A stretch of DNA of 64,000 nucleotides, taken from assembly GCF_002531575.1 (NCBI RefSeq), contig NZ_NWTI01000015.1:1-64000 (forward strand), written 5' to 3'. A program made the translations under genes and the position numbers. Below are positions 34,296 to 43,132 of the stretch, in pieces (within the stretch, counting starts at the first letter, position 1; each line of letters starts with the position of its first letter). The stretch comes from Bradyrhizobium sp. Y36. GTDB taxonomy: Bacteria; Pseudomonadota; Alphaproteobacteria; Rhizobiales; Xanthobacteraceae. The notes under the pieces were generated by a model. The model did no database searches. It saw nothing but the letters and a program-made list of their open reading frames with translations, and was not told where the DNA came from.

Positions 34296-35411
34296 TCAGG
34301 CGCGGCGGGCCAGCACGCCGGACAGGTCGTCGCGCAGCCAGGCGGCAATCCGCGGCCAGGCGTGCGCATGGGTGCGTGCGCCCATGAAGAGGCCGAGGTG
34401 ATTGCTCGGCTCGGAGGCTGCCGCGATGAAGGCCGGCGGCGTGCCGAGGAGCCCCGCGGTGGCAAGCGCCTGCGCAGCCGGCACGACCTCGTCGTCAAGC
34501 CCGGCCAGCAGGAAGACCGGTACCTTGACGTCCGTCAGATCGATCGGGCGACCAAGTGCGACGAAACTGCCGCCGGCGATCCGGTTCTCCCGGAATATCC
34601 GGTTGACGATCTCCAGATAATATTTGCCCGGCAGATCGAGCGTCTCCGCGTTCCAGCGGTCGAAGCGCGCGAGCAGTGCCGCGCCCTCCTCGTCCGACAG
34701 GTCTCTCTGCAGAGCCGCGACGATATCATCGCGGTTCGGCGCCTTGGACCACAGGCGCAGCATCTCCCCGCCGCTGACATTGCCGCCGCCGCGTGCCACG
34801 AGCTGGTCGTAGACCATATCGGGCGCGTTGCGGGTGAGCCGGCACAACGAGGACTCGATCGACAGGTCGACGGGAGCGCCGACCAGCACCAGCCGCCGCA
34901 CCTTGGCCGGAAAGCGCGCCGCATAAAGCAGCGACAACCAGCCGCCCTGGCACAGGCCGACCAGATCCACCGGCGCGCCGATCTCGTCGATGGCGACGTT
35001 GAGATCGCCGAGATAGCTGTCGATCGAGAGATAGCGCATATCCGGCGTCGCCGAGCGCCAATCGGTCAGATAGACCCGGTCGATGCCGCCGGCCTGCAGG
35101 GACTGCACCACGCTGTGGCCGGGCGCGAAATCAGCGATCAGCGCCCGATGCAATGCATAGGGCGCACAGACCAACGCCGGCGGGCCGGACTTGTCTTTCG
35201 AGCAATCGCGCAGGCGCATGGTCGCGAGCTCGAGCGCGACATCGTTCGGCGTCGTCCAGGCCAAACAGCGGTCGTCCTGCTCCACCGGGCCGCGCTCCAG
35301 CCACCAGAAGCAGGAATCCATGGCAAGGCGCGCCGCCGCAAACGGCCACAGCAGCGGATCCTCCGGGTTGGCGTCCCGTGCGTCCTTCTCTTTGCGGGCC
35401 TTTTCCACCAT
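34296..35411 (-). CDS. Alpha/beta hydrolase, PHA synthase/depolymerase-like
   Basis: 371 residues from the ATG at 35411. Residues 80-330 show an alpha/beta-hydrolase fold. The nucleophile elbow VGLCQGGWLSL has Cys in place of Ser (G-x-C-x-G-G), as in poly(3-hydroxyalkanoate) synthases. VYLTDWRSATPDMRYLSIDSYLGDLNVAI also recalls PhaC. It is much shorter than PhaC (about 560-600), so it may be a depolymerase- or synthase-like relative. Candidate catalytic Asp is in LLAGLDDEVVP and His in SNHLGLF. Confidence 0.75.
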   Translation of the reverse strand: MVEKARKEKDARDANPEDPLLWPFAAARLAMDSCFWWLERGPVEQDDRCLAWTTPNDVALELATMRLRDCSKDKSGPPALVCAPYALHRALIADFAPGHSVVQSLQAGGIDRVYLTDWRSATPDMRYLSIDSYLGDLNVAIDEIGAPVDLVGLCQGGWLSLLYAARFPAKVRRLVLVGAPVDLSIESSLCRLTRNAPDMVYDQLVARGGGNVSGGEMLRLWSKAPNRDDIVAALQRDLSDEEGAALLARFDRWNAETLDLPGKYYLEIVNRIFRENRIAGGSFVALGRPIDLTDVKVPVFLLAGLDDEVVPAAQALATAGLLGTPPAFIAAASEPSNHLGLFMGARTHAHAWPRIAAWLRDDLSGVLARRA

Positions 35412-35427
35412 GGCTATCTCACGAACC

Positions 35428-36054
35428 TCACAGCAACGCCTCCAGGCCGACCACCGAAATGCCCCGCTGTCGAAAGCTCTGATGCGTCGCGGCCACCGAA
35501 CCGTCGAGATCAATGCCGCGGCAGGCCTCCTCGATGACGACGACCTCGAATCCCGCCTTGCGGGCGTCCTCTGCCGAGAAGCGGACGCAGAAATCGAGCG
35601 CAAGCCCGGCGACAAAGACGGTCTTCAACTCGCGCTCGCGCAAATAGCCGAGCAGGCCCGTCGGCGTCCTCTTGTCGTTCTCAAACAAGGCCGAATAGGA
35701 ATCGATGCCGCGGCGAAAGCCCTTGCGCACCACGAGGCTCGCGCACGTGACGTCGAGCTCGCGATGGAATTCGGCACCGGAGGTGCCCTGCACGCAATGC
35801 GCCGGCCAGAGCACCTGGGTGCCGTAGTCGAGCTCAATGGTCTGGAAAGGCTGCTTGCCCGCATGGTTCGGCGCAAACGAGACATGGTCGCGCGGATGCC
35901 AGTCCTGGGTCAGCACCATATTGCCGAATCTTTGGGCGATGCGGTTGATGGCGGGGACGACCTGCTCGCCGCCGGGAACGGCGAGCGCTCCGCCGCTGCA
36001 GAAGTCGTTCTGCACGTCGATCGCCAGCAGCACGTCGCGGTCGGAAATCCTCAT
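35428..36054 (-). CDS. pncA: Nicotinamidase
   Basis: 208 residues from the ATG at 36054. The isochorismatase fold shows catalytic Asp in LLAIDVQNDFCSGGALAVPGG, metal ligands in LTQDWHPRDHVSF, Lys in VVRKGFRRGIDSYS, and the catalytic Cys in VAGLALDFCV. It hydrolyses nicotinamide to nicotinate for NAD salvage. It lies 16 bases upstream of the hydrolase gene and on the same strand as nadE. Confidence 0.93.
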   Translation of the reverse strand: MRISDRDVLLAIDVQNDFCSGGALAVPGGEQVVPAINRIAQRFGNMVLTQDWHPRDHVSFAPNHAGKQPFQTIELDYGTQVLWPAHCVQGTSGAEFHRELDVTCASLVVRKGFRRGIDSYSALFENDKRTPTGLLGYLRERELKTVFVAGLALDFCVRFSAEDARKAGFEVVVIEEACRGIDLDGSVAATHQSFRQRGISVVGLEALL

Positions 36055-36281
36055 CGCCGGTCTCGTTCGAAAGGTCCGGCACGCTGGCGCCGGACAGGGC
36101 CCCTTAGTGTCGGTCTTCCCGCGCTGCTTCGCAACCGCCGCCGCCTTGCCATGCGAATTGGTCACCGAACGGCCGCCAGCATGCAACGGTTTCGTCCTGT
36201 CCGTGTTGACTAGCCGCATCCCAGGGCGGATTCTCGCATCGTCCGCGACAGGCGGATCGGGTCGAATGTGTGGAGGACAGG

Positions 36282-37316
36282 GTGCCGCAGCCGGCGGGCG
36301 GCGGCAGCCACGAGGTCATGAATACCGGCATGGATATCGGCAAGACTGGACAGATACTTCTCGCCGATATCGGCGGCACCAATGCGCGCTTCGCGCTGAG
36401 CCGGAGCGAATTGGGCCAACTCGATCAGGCCGGACCGATCGACTACGTGAAGGTTGCCGACTTCCCAACCGTCCGGGACGCCATTGCGGACGTCCTGACG
36501 CGGCGGGCCGGCGGCCAGCGCCCGCAAAGAGCCGTCTTGGCCGTAGCGGGCCCTGTCACCAACAATCGCTGCGTCATGACCAACAGTCCCTGGGTTATCG
36601 ACGGTAACGAGCTGCAGCCCGCCCTCGGCTTCGACAGCGTCCATGTCCTCAACGATTTCGAGGTGGTCGCCTGGTCCCTGCCCGCCTTGCATTCTGCCGA
36701 TCTGATCCCGCTCGGAGGACAGGACGGCCTGCCCGGAGAGCCGCTGCTGGTGGTCGGGCCGGGAACCGGCTTTGGCGTCTCCTGCCTGGTCGAGCGCCAT
36801 GGCGCGCGCCTGGCCATCGTCACCGAAGCCGGACATGCGACCCTGCCGGCCGAGAACGAGCATGAGGAACGTGTGATCGCGTCCCTGCGCCGGCGCCTGG
36901 GCCATGTCGACATCGAATTCGGGGCACTGTCCGGTACCGGCCTGCAAAATCTCTACGACGCGCTGGCCGAGGTCGACGGCGCAAACGTGCCGCGGCGCGA
37001 CGCGGCTGGCATCACCAAGGCGGCCCTGGACGGCAGCTGTGCGCACAGCCGTGCGACGCTGGACATGTTCTGCGCCATTCTCGGTTCCGTTGCGGGCAAT
37101 CTCGCGATGACGTTCGGCGCCCGCGGCGGCGTGTACATCGCCGGCGGCATCGCGCCCCGCTTTCCCGAGTTCCTTGCAGCCTCCGCCTTTCGTGCGCGCT
37201 TCGAGGCGAAGGGGCGCTTTGAGAACTACGTGCGCAACATCCCGACCTGGCTGGTCACGAAGCCCGATGCGAGCTTCCTCGGCCTGAAGATGTTTGCCGA
37301 TTCCCAGGCGGGTTGA
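36282..37316 (+). CDS. glk: Glucokinase
   Basis: 344 residues from a GTG at 36282 that has GGAGG five bases upstream; an ATG at 36318 is the alternative. ROK-unrelated bacterial glucokinase (PF02685) pattern: ILLADIGGTNARFAL phosphate-binding loop, VAGPVTNNRCVMTNSPWVID, LNDFEVVAWSLP, LLVVGPGTGFG, EAGHATLPAENEHE and GGVYIAGGIAPR. It phosphorylates glucose with ATP in the cytoplasm. It is divergent from pncA. Confidence 0.93.
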   Translation: MPQPAGGGSHEVMNTGMDIGKTGQILLADIGGTNARFALSRSELGQLDQAGPIDYVKVADFPTVRDAIADVLTRRAGGQRPQRAVLAVAGPVTNNRCVMTNSPWVIDGNELQPALGFDSVHVLNDFEVVAWSLPALHSADLIPLGGQDGLPGEPLLVVGPGTGFGVSCLVERHGARLAIVTEAGHATLPAENEHEERVIASLRRRLGHVDIEFGALSGTGLQNLYDALAEVDGANVPRRDAAGITKAALDGSCAHSRATLDMFCAILGSVAGNLAMTFGARGGVYIAGGIAPRFPEFLAASAFRARFEAKGRFENYVRNIPTWLVTKPDASFLGLKMFADSQAG

Positions 37317-37462
37317 GGTCCGGTTGTCTTTGCTGCCCAGAGTTCCAGTCATGCACAGCTGATTGCTGCGCATGCGCGCCTCCGGACGGGATCGCACTTG
37401 CGCGCCTGTTTCGGATGAGAAACAATCCCGCCGTGTGTGTGGCGTAGTTGCGGGGGCGTGAC

Positions 37463-37666
37463 TTGCGTAAGCAGGATTTGGGTTTCGACTATCACCGCTA
37501 TCACCGCCTGCTGTGCGAGGCGGACGACGACGACAAGCGGCTGGCGCTGATCGACCTCTTGATCGAGGAAAAGGCGCGGGACCGGCTGGCCGCCCAGCGC
37601 GCTTCGGACCGGGCCGCCATGACCGCCCAGACCATTGCCACGGTGCTGAAGAACGGCCGCAACTGA
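37463..37666 (+). CDS. Small charged conserved protein
   Basis: 67 residues from a TTG at 37463 after GGGGGCG. A TTG at 37448 is another possibility and there is no ATG. The sequence FDYHRYHRLLCEADDDDKRLALIDLLIEEKARDRLA is helical and strongly charged, with a C-terminal TAQTIATVLKNGRN. Composition and length fit a real gene. Function unknown. Confidence 0.5.
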   Translation: MRKQDLGFDYHRYHRLLCEADDDDKRLALIDLLIEEKARDRLAAQRASDRAAMTAQTIATVLKNGRN

Positions 37667-37803
37667 GGCTTGCAATCCGGCCGACGCCGGCGAGGACGCG
37701 AGCTTCGATTGCGACTCCGTTAACGACGCCTCGCAATCTGATGTCAAACTTTTTGCTCTAGAAGTTCCCTCACCTGATGCAATTCAGGATCAACAAGGGG
37801 GGA

Positions 37804-37965
37804 ATGAACATGAGCATGATTTCGCTTGCCGCGATGCCGGCCGTCGTCGAAACGCGTTTTTCCGATTCGTCCTTCAAGACCATTTTGCTGCTGTGCTGCA
37901 CGGGCCTGGTCGCCTCGTTCGGCCTGATGGCGTACGGCATCGACCTCGGCGCCGGCCTGGTCTGA
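37804..37965 (+). CDS. Small single-pass membrane protein
   Basis: 53 residues. A strong A/G run (AAGGGGGGA) lies just before the ATG at 37804; the ATG at 37810 would give better spacing. One hydrophobic span covers residues 27-46 (ILLLCCTGLVASFGLMAYGI). A clear terminator follows at 37991, which supports real transcription. Function unknown. Confidence 0.55.
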   Translation: MNMSMISLAAMPAVVETRFSDSSFKTILLLCCTGLVASFGLMAYGIDLGAGLV

Positions 37966-37990
37966 GACCGTCACAAGTTCCATCGCCAAA

Positions 37991-38018
37991 TGGCCGCCCT
38001 TGACGGGCGGCCGTTTTC
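37991..38018 (+). terminator. Rho-independent terminator
   Basis: GGCCGCCC-TTGAC-GGGCGGCC forms a perfect 8-bp stem followed by GTTTTCGTT. It is 26 bases after the small membrane-protein gene and just beyond the end of the convergent response regulator, so it may serve both. Confidence 0.8.
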
Positions 38019-38026
38019 GTTGCGGC

Positions 38027-38404
38027 TCAGTGCGGCGCTTGGGGCGCAGCGCCCGGAAACATCGAATCGATCATCGCCTTGAGCTGATCCATCGCGATGG
38101 GCTTGCGCAGGATCGGCCTGCGCCGGAGCAAGGACGGCAGCAGTTCCGGACCGTAACCGGTGGCGAACAGAAACGGCTTGCCGCGGCGCTCGATCAGGTC
38201 GGCGACGGGATCGACGTAGACGCCCATGAGATTGATGTCGAGGATGGCCAGATCATATTGAGCGGTCATCGCGAACGCGCTGGCGTCCCGGACATTGTCC
38301 GCTTCCGCGACGACGTGATGGCCGAGTTCCACCACCATGTCGGCGATCATCATCCGGATCAACGCCTCGTCTTCGACCAGGAAAACGGAGAGTCCGTCCG
38401 CCAT
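38027..38404 (-). CDS. Single-domain response regulator
   Basis: 125 residues, a lone receiver domain. Acidic pair in FLVEDEALIRMM, phospho-acceptor Asp in LAILDINLMG, Thr in FLFATGYG, Lys in ILRKPIAMDQL. No output domain, so it acts through protein contacts, as in CheY- or phosphorelay-type regulators. This LVEDE...FATGYG...LRKP type is frequent in rhizobia. No partner kinase is visible nearby. Confidence 0.9.
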   Translation of the reverse strand: MADGLSVFLVEDEALIRMMIADMVVELGHHVVAEADNVRDASAFAMTAQYDLAILDINLMGVYVDPVADLIERRGKPFLFATGYGPELLPSLLRRRPILRKPIAMDQLKAMIDSMFPGAAPQAPH

Positions 38405-38515
38405 ATCAACCCCGCAGTCAGCTTGCGAAGATAATCATACCTCAATCGCGAATGGGATACACGAATTCGTGGTGGGCGCCGTTAATTCGCACGCGCCCGA
38501 TCCGATTCAACTTGA

Positions 38516-39301
38516 TCAATCCAATCCCCGCTCGTGGCTCAGGCGCACCATCTCCTGGATGAAGACCTGCTTCTGCTTGTCGTCGAGGCTCGAATACAGC
38601 GGCTCGGCGGCATCGGCGACATTGCGCTGGTCGGCAGCGCGGTCGATCAGGAACTGCGCCTCGTTGCGCATCTGCTCGATGATGTCATCGGGCGGATCCC
38701 GCTTGGCGCGGGCAACCCGCAAGTTGAGCCGCTCTGCACCATTATGCCCGAGGTAGTGCATTGCGCTCGAGAAGCCGTACCAGTGCTTCTCCTGGTCAGG
38801 CGTGAGGTTCAGCTGGGTCTTGATCCGCTCGATATAGGAATCGCTGTTGGCAACGATCTGTTCGGCGGTCTGCTGCGGCGCGCCGGGCTGGGTGAGGACC
38901 GTGACGTCCTTGTTGTCCTTGCCCTGTGGCGCGTTCTTCGCCTCCTTGCTCGCCTTGGCGCCCTTCGCCCCCTTGGCGCTCTTGGCATCCTTGTCCTTGG
39001 CGGCACCCTGCTGCTTGGCATCCTTGCCCGCGCTGTCCTTGGCGGCAGGAGCCTGATTGCCATTGTTGTTGCCGACACCGAGCACGCCGGTGAAGACGCC
39101 GACCACACCGCCGATTGCGCCGCCAAGCACGCCACCGACCGGACCGGCCGCCTTGTTCCCGGCCGCCGCACCGTCCTGCACGCCCTTGACCAGACCCTGA
39201 GCATTCGCCGCCGCGGCGCATCCGAGCAGCAGCGCGAGCACCGACCCCAGCGCAAACCATCGTCGCAGGTGAAGCCGCGCTGGCGGCGCCGGGTTGATCA
39301 T
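38516..39301 (-). CDS. LTXXQ-motif (Spy/CpxP-like) exported protein
   Basis: 261 residues from the ATG at 39301, chosen for the GGAG just upstream (39313 is an alternative). After a basic start comes a signal peptide, RWFALGSVLALLLGCAAAANA. A Gly-rich hydrophobic stretch (residues 35-75, GGVLGGAIGGVVGVFTGVLG) and a Lys/Ala-rich linker follow. The C-terminal 110 residues contain QLNLTPDQEKHW, the LTxxQ pattern of Spy-like periplasmic chaperones. Likely envelope-located. The glycine-rich segment could be membrane-associated. Confidence 0.7.
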   Translation of the reverse strand: MINPAPPARLHLRRWFALGSVLALLLGCAAAANAQGLVKGVQDGAAAGNKAAGPVGGVLGGAIGGVVGVFTGVLGVGNNNGNQAPAAKDSAGKDAKQQGAAKDKDAKSAKGAKGAKASKEAKNAPQGKDNKDVTVLTQPGAPQQTAEQIVANSDSYIERIKTQLNLTPDQEKHWYGFSSAMHYLGHNGAERLNLRVARAKRDPPDDIIEQMRNEAQFLIDRAADQRNVADAAEPLYSSLDDKQKQVFIQEMVRLSHERGLD

Positions 39302-39780
39302 TCTCGTCTCCATCGTCGATCTGGCTGGCCTGTCGGCGAGAACTCCCGCCAATTGCAACTCTATCGTCTCCGCCGCTTCGCGGTCCAGACGCAGCCGACT
39401 GCTGTCCACGCCCGAAAAGTCTTTCGCGCGAAGCGGTTATGCAGGCTTATTCGAAACTGCGGCGTAATTGCGCACGGGATCTTCGAAGGCTCTCTCGCAC
39501 GAAGTGTGCGTCGCAAAATGAACAGCTGCGTTGGCGCGACGCATGATCCAGACGTGCAAGCAAGACGGCGCCGGGCACATCCTTAGTTCTAGACGAGGAG
39601 CCGTTCGGCTTTCTCGACAGACGCGATCAATCATGATCTGATCGCGCTACCAATTTGCTGCGGCCAGCGTGGATTGTTCACGTCAGCCGACGGCACCAAT
39701 AAGAAAATCCAACAACAAGAATACAAAAAGAAAGTCTCTCAGAGGAAACTCCAACAACAAAACCCAGGCGAGGAAACGAG
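39302..39780. other. Regulatory region of the sugar ABC operon
   Basis: 479 bases without a gene, between two divergent units. The half nearest the operon is unusually A-rich (39690-39780) and ends in GAGGAAACGAG, the ribosome site of the binding-protein gene. It contains the inverted repeat listed at 39622-39646. Confidence 0.5.
39622..39646 (+). promoter_or_regulatory. Candidate operator, 8-bp inverted repeat
   Basis: CGCGATCA-N9-TGATCGCG is a perfect 8-bp inverted repeat with a 25-base span, and its spacer contains ATCATGAT. It lies about 135 bases upstream of the sugar-binding protein start. Size and spacing suit a dimeric repressor, but no regulator gene is adjacent. Confidence 0.45.
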
Positions 39781-41121
39781 ATGTCACGCAAGAAACTGAC
39801 GCGACGTCAATTTGTGGCTGCCACTGCAATGTCCTCCGCGGCGCTGATCACGGCGCCCTACGTCCGGGGCGCTTACGCCGCCGGCAAACTCTCGATCGGC
39901 TTCTGGGACCATTGGGTACCAGGCGCCAACAAAGCCTCGACCGATCTGGTCAACGAATGGGCCGCCAAGGAGAAGGTCGAAGTCACCATCGACTACATTC
40001 CCAGTCAGGGAAACAAGAACCTTCTGACCATTGCGGCGGAAGCGCAGGCAAAGTCCGGCCACGATATCTTCGCGATGCCGACGTGGTGGGCTCATTCCAA
40101 TGCGGACCAACTCGAAAACGTGGCCGACATCATGGGACCGATCATCGCGGAAAATGGCGAGGTGAACGGCACGGTCAAATATCTGGGCATGGCCGACAAC
40201 AAATGGCTCGGCGTCCCCGCCTGTGTCGGCAGCCAGATCAAGGGCCCCTGCTCCCGCATCGATCTGATGAAGAAGCATGCCGGCATTGACGTTCAGGCGA
40301 TGTACCCGGCGGGCTCCGAACCAAAAGCCGATGACTGGACGCTCGAAACCTTCCTGAAAGCCGCGGAAGCCTGCCACAAGGCCGGCGTCCCCTTCGGTAT
40401 CGGCCTCGGAGAGACCACCGACAACGTCGATACCGCAGGCGCGATTTTCCTGTCGTTCGGTGCCCAGCTCGTCGACGCCAAGGGCAATCTCACCGTCAAG
40501 ACCGACGCGGTTCGTCAGGCTCTCGATTTCTACAAGAAGCTGATCAGCTTCCTGCCGCCCGACGTCGCGGCATGGGACGACGCATCCAACAACAAATGGC
40601 TGGTCTCCGGCCGTGGCGCGATGATCATGAATCCGCCGAGCGCCTGGGCCGTCGCCAAACGCGACGCGCCGCAGGTTGCGGAGCAGTGCTGGACGCACGG
40701 ATTCCCGAAGGGGCCGAAGGGGCGCTTTGCACCCTATCTGCCCTATTTCTGGAGCATCTGGAATTTCTCCAAGAACAAGGAAGCCGCAAAGAGTCTGCTC
40801 ATCGCGTTGTCGAAGCCGGCAGCCATCGAAAAGATGGTGAACGCCAGCGGAGGCTACGATTTGCCGGCCTATGAGAAGCTCACAACGCTGAAGGTTTGGC
40901 AGGAAGAGGGGCCGCCGAAGGGGACGCTCTTTCATTATCCAAACCCCTACAAGCATCAGACGTTGTCGATTGCGGCCTCTCCTGCCCCGCCGAAGATCGC
41001 CCAGCAAATCTACGCGCAAGCCACGCTCACCAAGATGTGCCTGCGGTATCATCAGGGCGAAGCGATGGAAAAGACGCTCGCCTGGGCCGAAGGCGAATGC
41101 GAAGGCTTCATGCGGAGCTAA
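39781..41121 (+). CDS. Sugar ABC transporter substrate-binding protein (family 1)
   Basis: 446 residues. The Tat-type signal KKLTRRQFVAATAMSSAALITAPYVRGAYA suggests export in folded form. The mature protein is a family 1 extracellular solute-binding protein: KLSIGFWDHWVPGAN, AEAQAKSGHDIFAMPTWW, WLVSGRGAMIMNPPSAWA. It is first in an operon with two CUT1-type permeases, an ATPase and a 2-hydroxyacid dehydrogenase. The ligand is unknown. The dehydrogenase hints at a sugar acid or a sugar oxidised to one. Confidence 0.92.
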   Translation: MSRKKLTRRQFVAATAMSSAALITAPYVRGAYAAGKLSIGFWDHWVPGANKASTDLVNEWAAKEKVEVTIDYIPSQGNKNLLTIAAEAQAKSGHDIFAMPTWWAHSNADQLENVADIMGPIIAENGEVNGTVKYLGMADNKWLGVPACVGSQIKGPCSRIDLMKKHAGIDVQAMYPAGSEPKADDWTLETFLKAAEACHKAGVPFGIGLGETTDNVDTAGAIFLSFGAQLVDAKGNLTVKTDAVRQALDFYKKLISFLPPDVAAWDDASNNKWLVSGRGAMIMNPPSAWAVAKRDAPQVAEQCWTHGFPKGPKGRFAPYLPYFWSIWNFSKNKEAAKSLLIALSKPAAIEKMVNASGGYDLPAYEKLTTLKVWQEEGPPKGTLFHYPNPYKHQTLSIAASPAPPKIAQQIYAQATLTKMCLRYHQGEAMEKTLAWAEGECEGFMRS

Positions 41122-41262
41122 GCCGGACAGGCTCGCCGCGCCGGCACCAAGCCGTCCGCGACGAGTCCTCCGTCTCACTCACTTGGCGAGAACCGGCAGC
41201 CTCGGTTCTCGCACCTTCCAAGAGTCGGGTTGATCGACCAAATCGCGCGAGGAAAATGCATC

Positions 41263-42201
41263 ATGGCGGATGTCGCATTGCAGCCGAACACGGTCGGCGC
41301 AGCGCAACCGGTACGAAAACGCTCCGGTCTGCAAAAGGCGCTCAAACGCAAATCCACCGCGGCGTTCCTGATGACGCTGCCGTTGATCATCCTGATCGCG
41401 CTTCTGGTGCTTTATCCTGCGTTCTATTCGCTCCATCTGGCGACGCTCAACAAGTCGATGCAGAGATTCGTGGGCCTCGGCAATTTCGAGTTCCTGTTCA
41501 AACGCGACACGTTCTGGCTGGTCGTCAAGCAATCCTGCATCTTCGCGATCACCGCCGTCTTGTTCAAAGCGCTGATCGGATTCATTGTCGCCCACTTCGT
41601 CCATAACATTCCGGCCAAGGGTCAACGCAAATGGCGCGGCATGCTGCTGGTGCCCTGGGTCATCCCGCCCGCGATGAGCACGCTCGCATGGCTGTGGCTG
41701 TTCGACCCTTCCTACAGCGCGTTCAACTACACGCTGTCGTTTTTCGGGATCGGGCCGATCCCGTGGACGGGCGATGCCGACTGGGCGCGCTTTTCCGTGA
41801 TCCTCGTCAATGTCTGGTACGGCGCGCCGTTCTTCATGATCATGTATCTGGCTTCCCTGAAATCGGTGCCCGAGCAGCTCTATGAAGCCGCGGCGATCGA
41901 CGGAGCCAATTGGTGGCAGCGCATCTGGTACGTCACGCTGCCGATGATGCGCAACATCATAGCGATCACGACGCTGTTCTCGCTGATCGTGACCTTCGCC
42001 AATTTCGACATCGTGAGAATCCTGACCGCCGGCGGCCCTCTCGACCACACCCATATCTTTGCGACCTGGGCCTTCCGGATCGGCATCGAAGGAAGCGATA
42101 TTCCGCTTGGCGCAAGCGTCTCCCTGTTCATGGTGCCGATCCTGGCGGTCGCAGCGATATTCATCCTGCGGGACGTCAACAAGCGCGGGAATGAAGCCTG
42201 A
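41263..42201 (+). CDS. Sugar ABC transporter permease (MalF/UgpA type)
   Basis: 312 residues from the ATG at 41263 with GAGG upstream. Six membrane spans are visible, beginning AAFLMTLPLIILIALLVLYP. The family EAA loop reads LYEAAAIDGANWWQRIWYVTLPMM. It pairs with the following permease and ends in a TGATG overlap with it. Confidence 0.93.
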   Translation: MADVALQPNTVGAAQPVRKRSGLQKALKRKSTAAFLMTLPLIILIALLVLYPAFYSLHLATLNKSMQRFVGLGNFEFLFKRDTFWLVVKQSCIFAITAVLFKALIGFIVAHFVHNIPAKGQRKWRGMLLVPWVIPPAMSTLAWLWLFDPSYSAFNYTLSFFGIGPIPWTGDADWARFSVILVNVWYGAPFFMIMYLASLKSVPEQLYEAAAIDGANWWQRIWYVTLPMMRNIIAITTLFSLIVTFANFDIVRILTAGGPLDHTHIFATWAFRIGIEGSDIPLGASVSLFMVPILAVAAIFILRDVNKRGNEA

Positions 42202-43112
42202 TGAGCTCAGTCACGATAGACAAGGCCGCGCCGACGCGCACCGTCAAGCTGGGAAGCATGAGCCGCGACCGCAAATGGGCGCTGCGATGGTCGTATTTCT
42301 TTCTGACGCTGTTTGCGATCTTCTCGCTGCTGCCGCCCATTTACATGCTGGTCACCTCTCTCAAGAGCAGCGCCGAAATCTCGGCGGCGACCAATCCATG
42401 GTGGGTCTTCCATCCCACCCTCGAGAACTATGTCGGCCTGCTGACGTCGAACCAGTTCCTGCGGTTCTTCTTGAATTCCGCGCTGGTTTCGATTTTCGTG
42501 GTCACCATCACGATGCTGATCAGCGTGCCCGCAGCCTTTGCCCTCGCGCGGATGCGATTCTGGGGGTCGGCCACGCTGGCGACCGGCGTGTTCCTGACCT
42601 ACCTGATTCCGGACAGCCTGTTGTTCATTCCACTGTTCAAGGTTTTCGCACAGTTCGGCGACTGGACCGGCATCCAGCTCATCAACCGCTGGTACGTGCT
42701 GCTCTTCATCTATCCGACACTGACGGTCCCGTTCTGCACATGGATCATGATCGGATACTTCGCATCGATCCCAAAGGAGCTCGACGAGGCCGCGATCATC
42801 GATGGGGCGTCCTGGTTCCAGACGCTGACCCGGATCTTCATTCCGGTGGCGCTGCCGGGTCTGATCGCTGCGACCATTTTCGCCTTTACCGTTTCCTGGG
42901 CGCAATTCCTCTATCCGCTCGTGTTCACGACCTCCACGGATCAACTCGTGCTGCCGGTCGGCATCATTACCACGCTGATCAAGGGCGACGTATTCAACTG
43001 GGGACAGATCATGACCGGCGCGCTGCTTGGCGCGGCGCCGCCGCTGATCATCTACGCGTTCCTGATGGACTATTACATTGCCGGCCTGACCGCCGGTGCG
43101 ACAAAGGGTTGA
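42201..43112 (+). CDS. Sugar ABC transporter permease (MalG/UgpE type)
   Basis: 303 residues, ATG overlapping the previous stop. Six spans; the first is WSYFFLTLFAIFSLLPPIYML. The inner-loop motif KELDEAAIIDGASWFQTLTRIFIPVALP is the typical EAA loop of the second permease. It ends 20 bases before the ATPase gene. Confidence 0.93.
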   Translation: MSSVTIDKAAPTRTVKLGSMSRDRKWALRWSYFFLTLFAIFSLLPPIYMLVTSLKSSAEISAATNPWWVFHPTLENYVGLLTSNQFLRFFLNSALVSIFVVTITMLISVPAAFALARMRFWGSATLATGVFLTYLIPDSLLFIPLFKVFAQFGDWTGIQLINRWYVLLFIYPTLTVPFCTWIMIGYFASIPKELDEAAIIDGASWFQTLTRIFIPVALPGLIAATIFAFTVSWAQFLYPLVFTTSTDQLVLPVGIITTLIKGDVFNWGQIMTGALLGAAPPLIIYAFLMDYYIAGLTAGATKG

Positions 43113-43132
43113 TGGCGAGGAGCTGAACTTCG

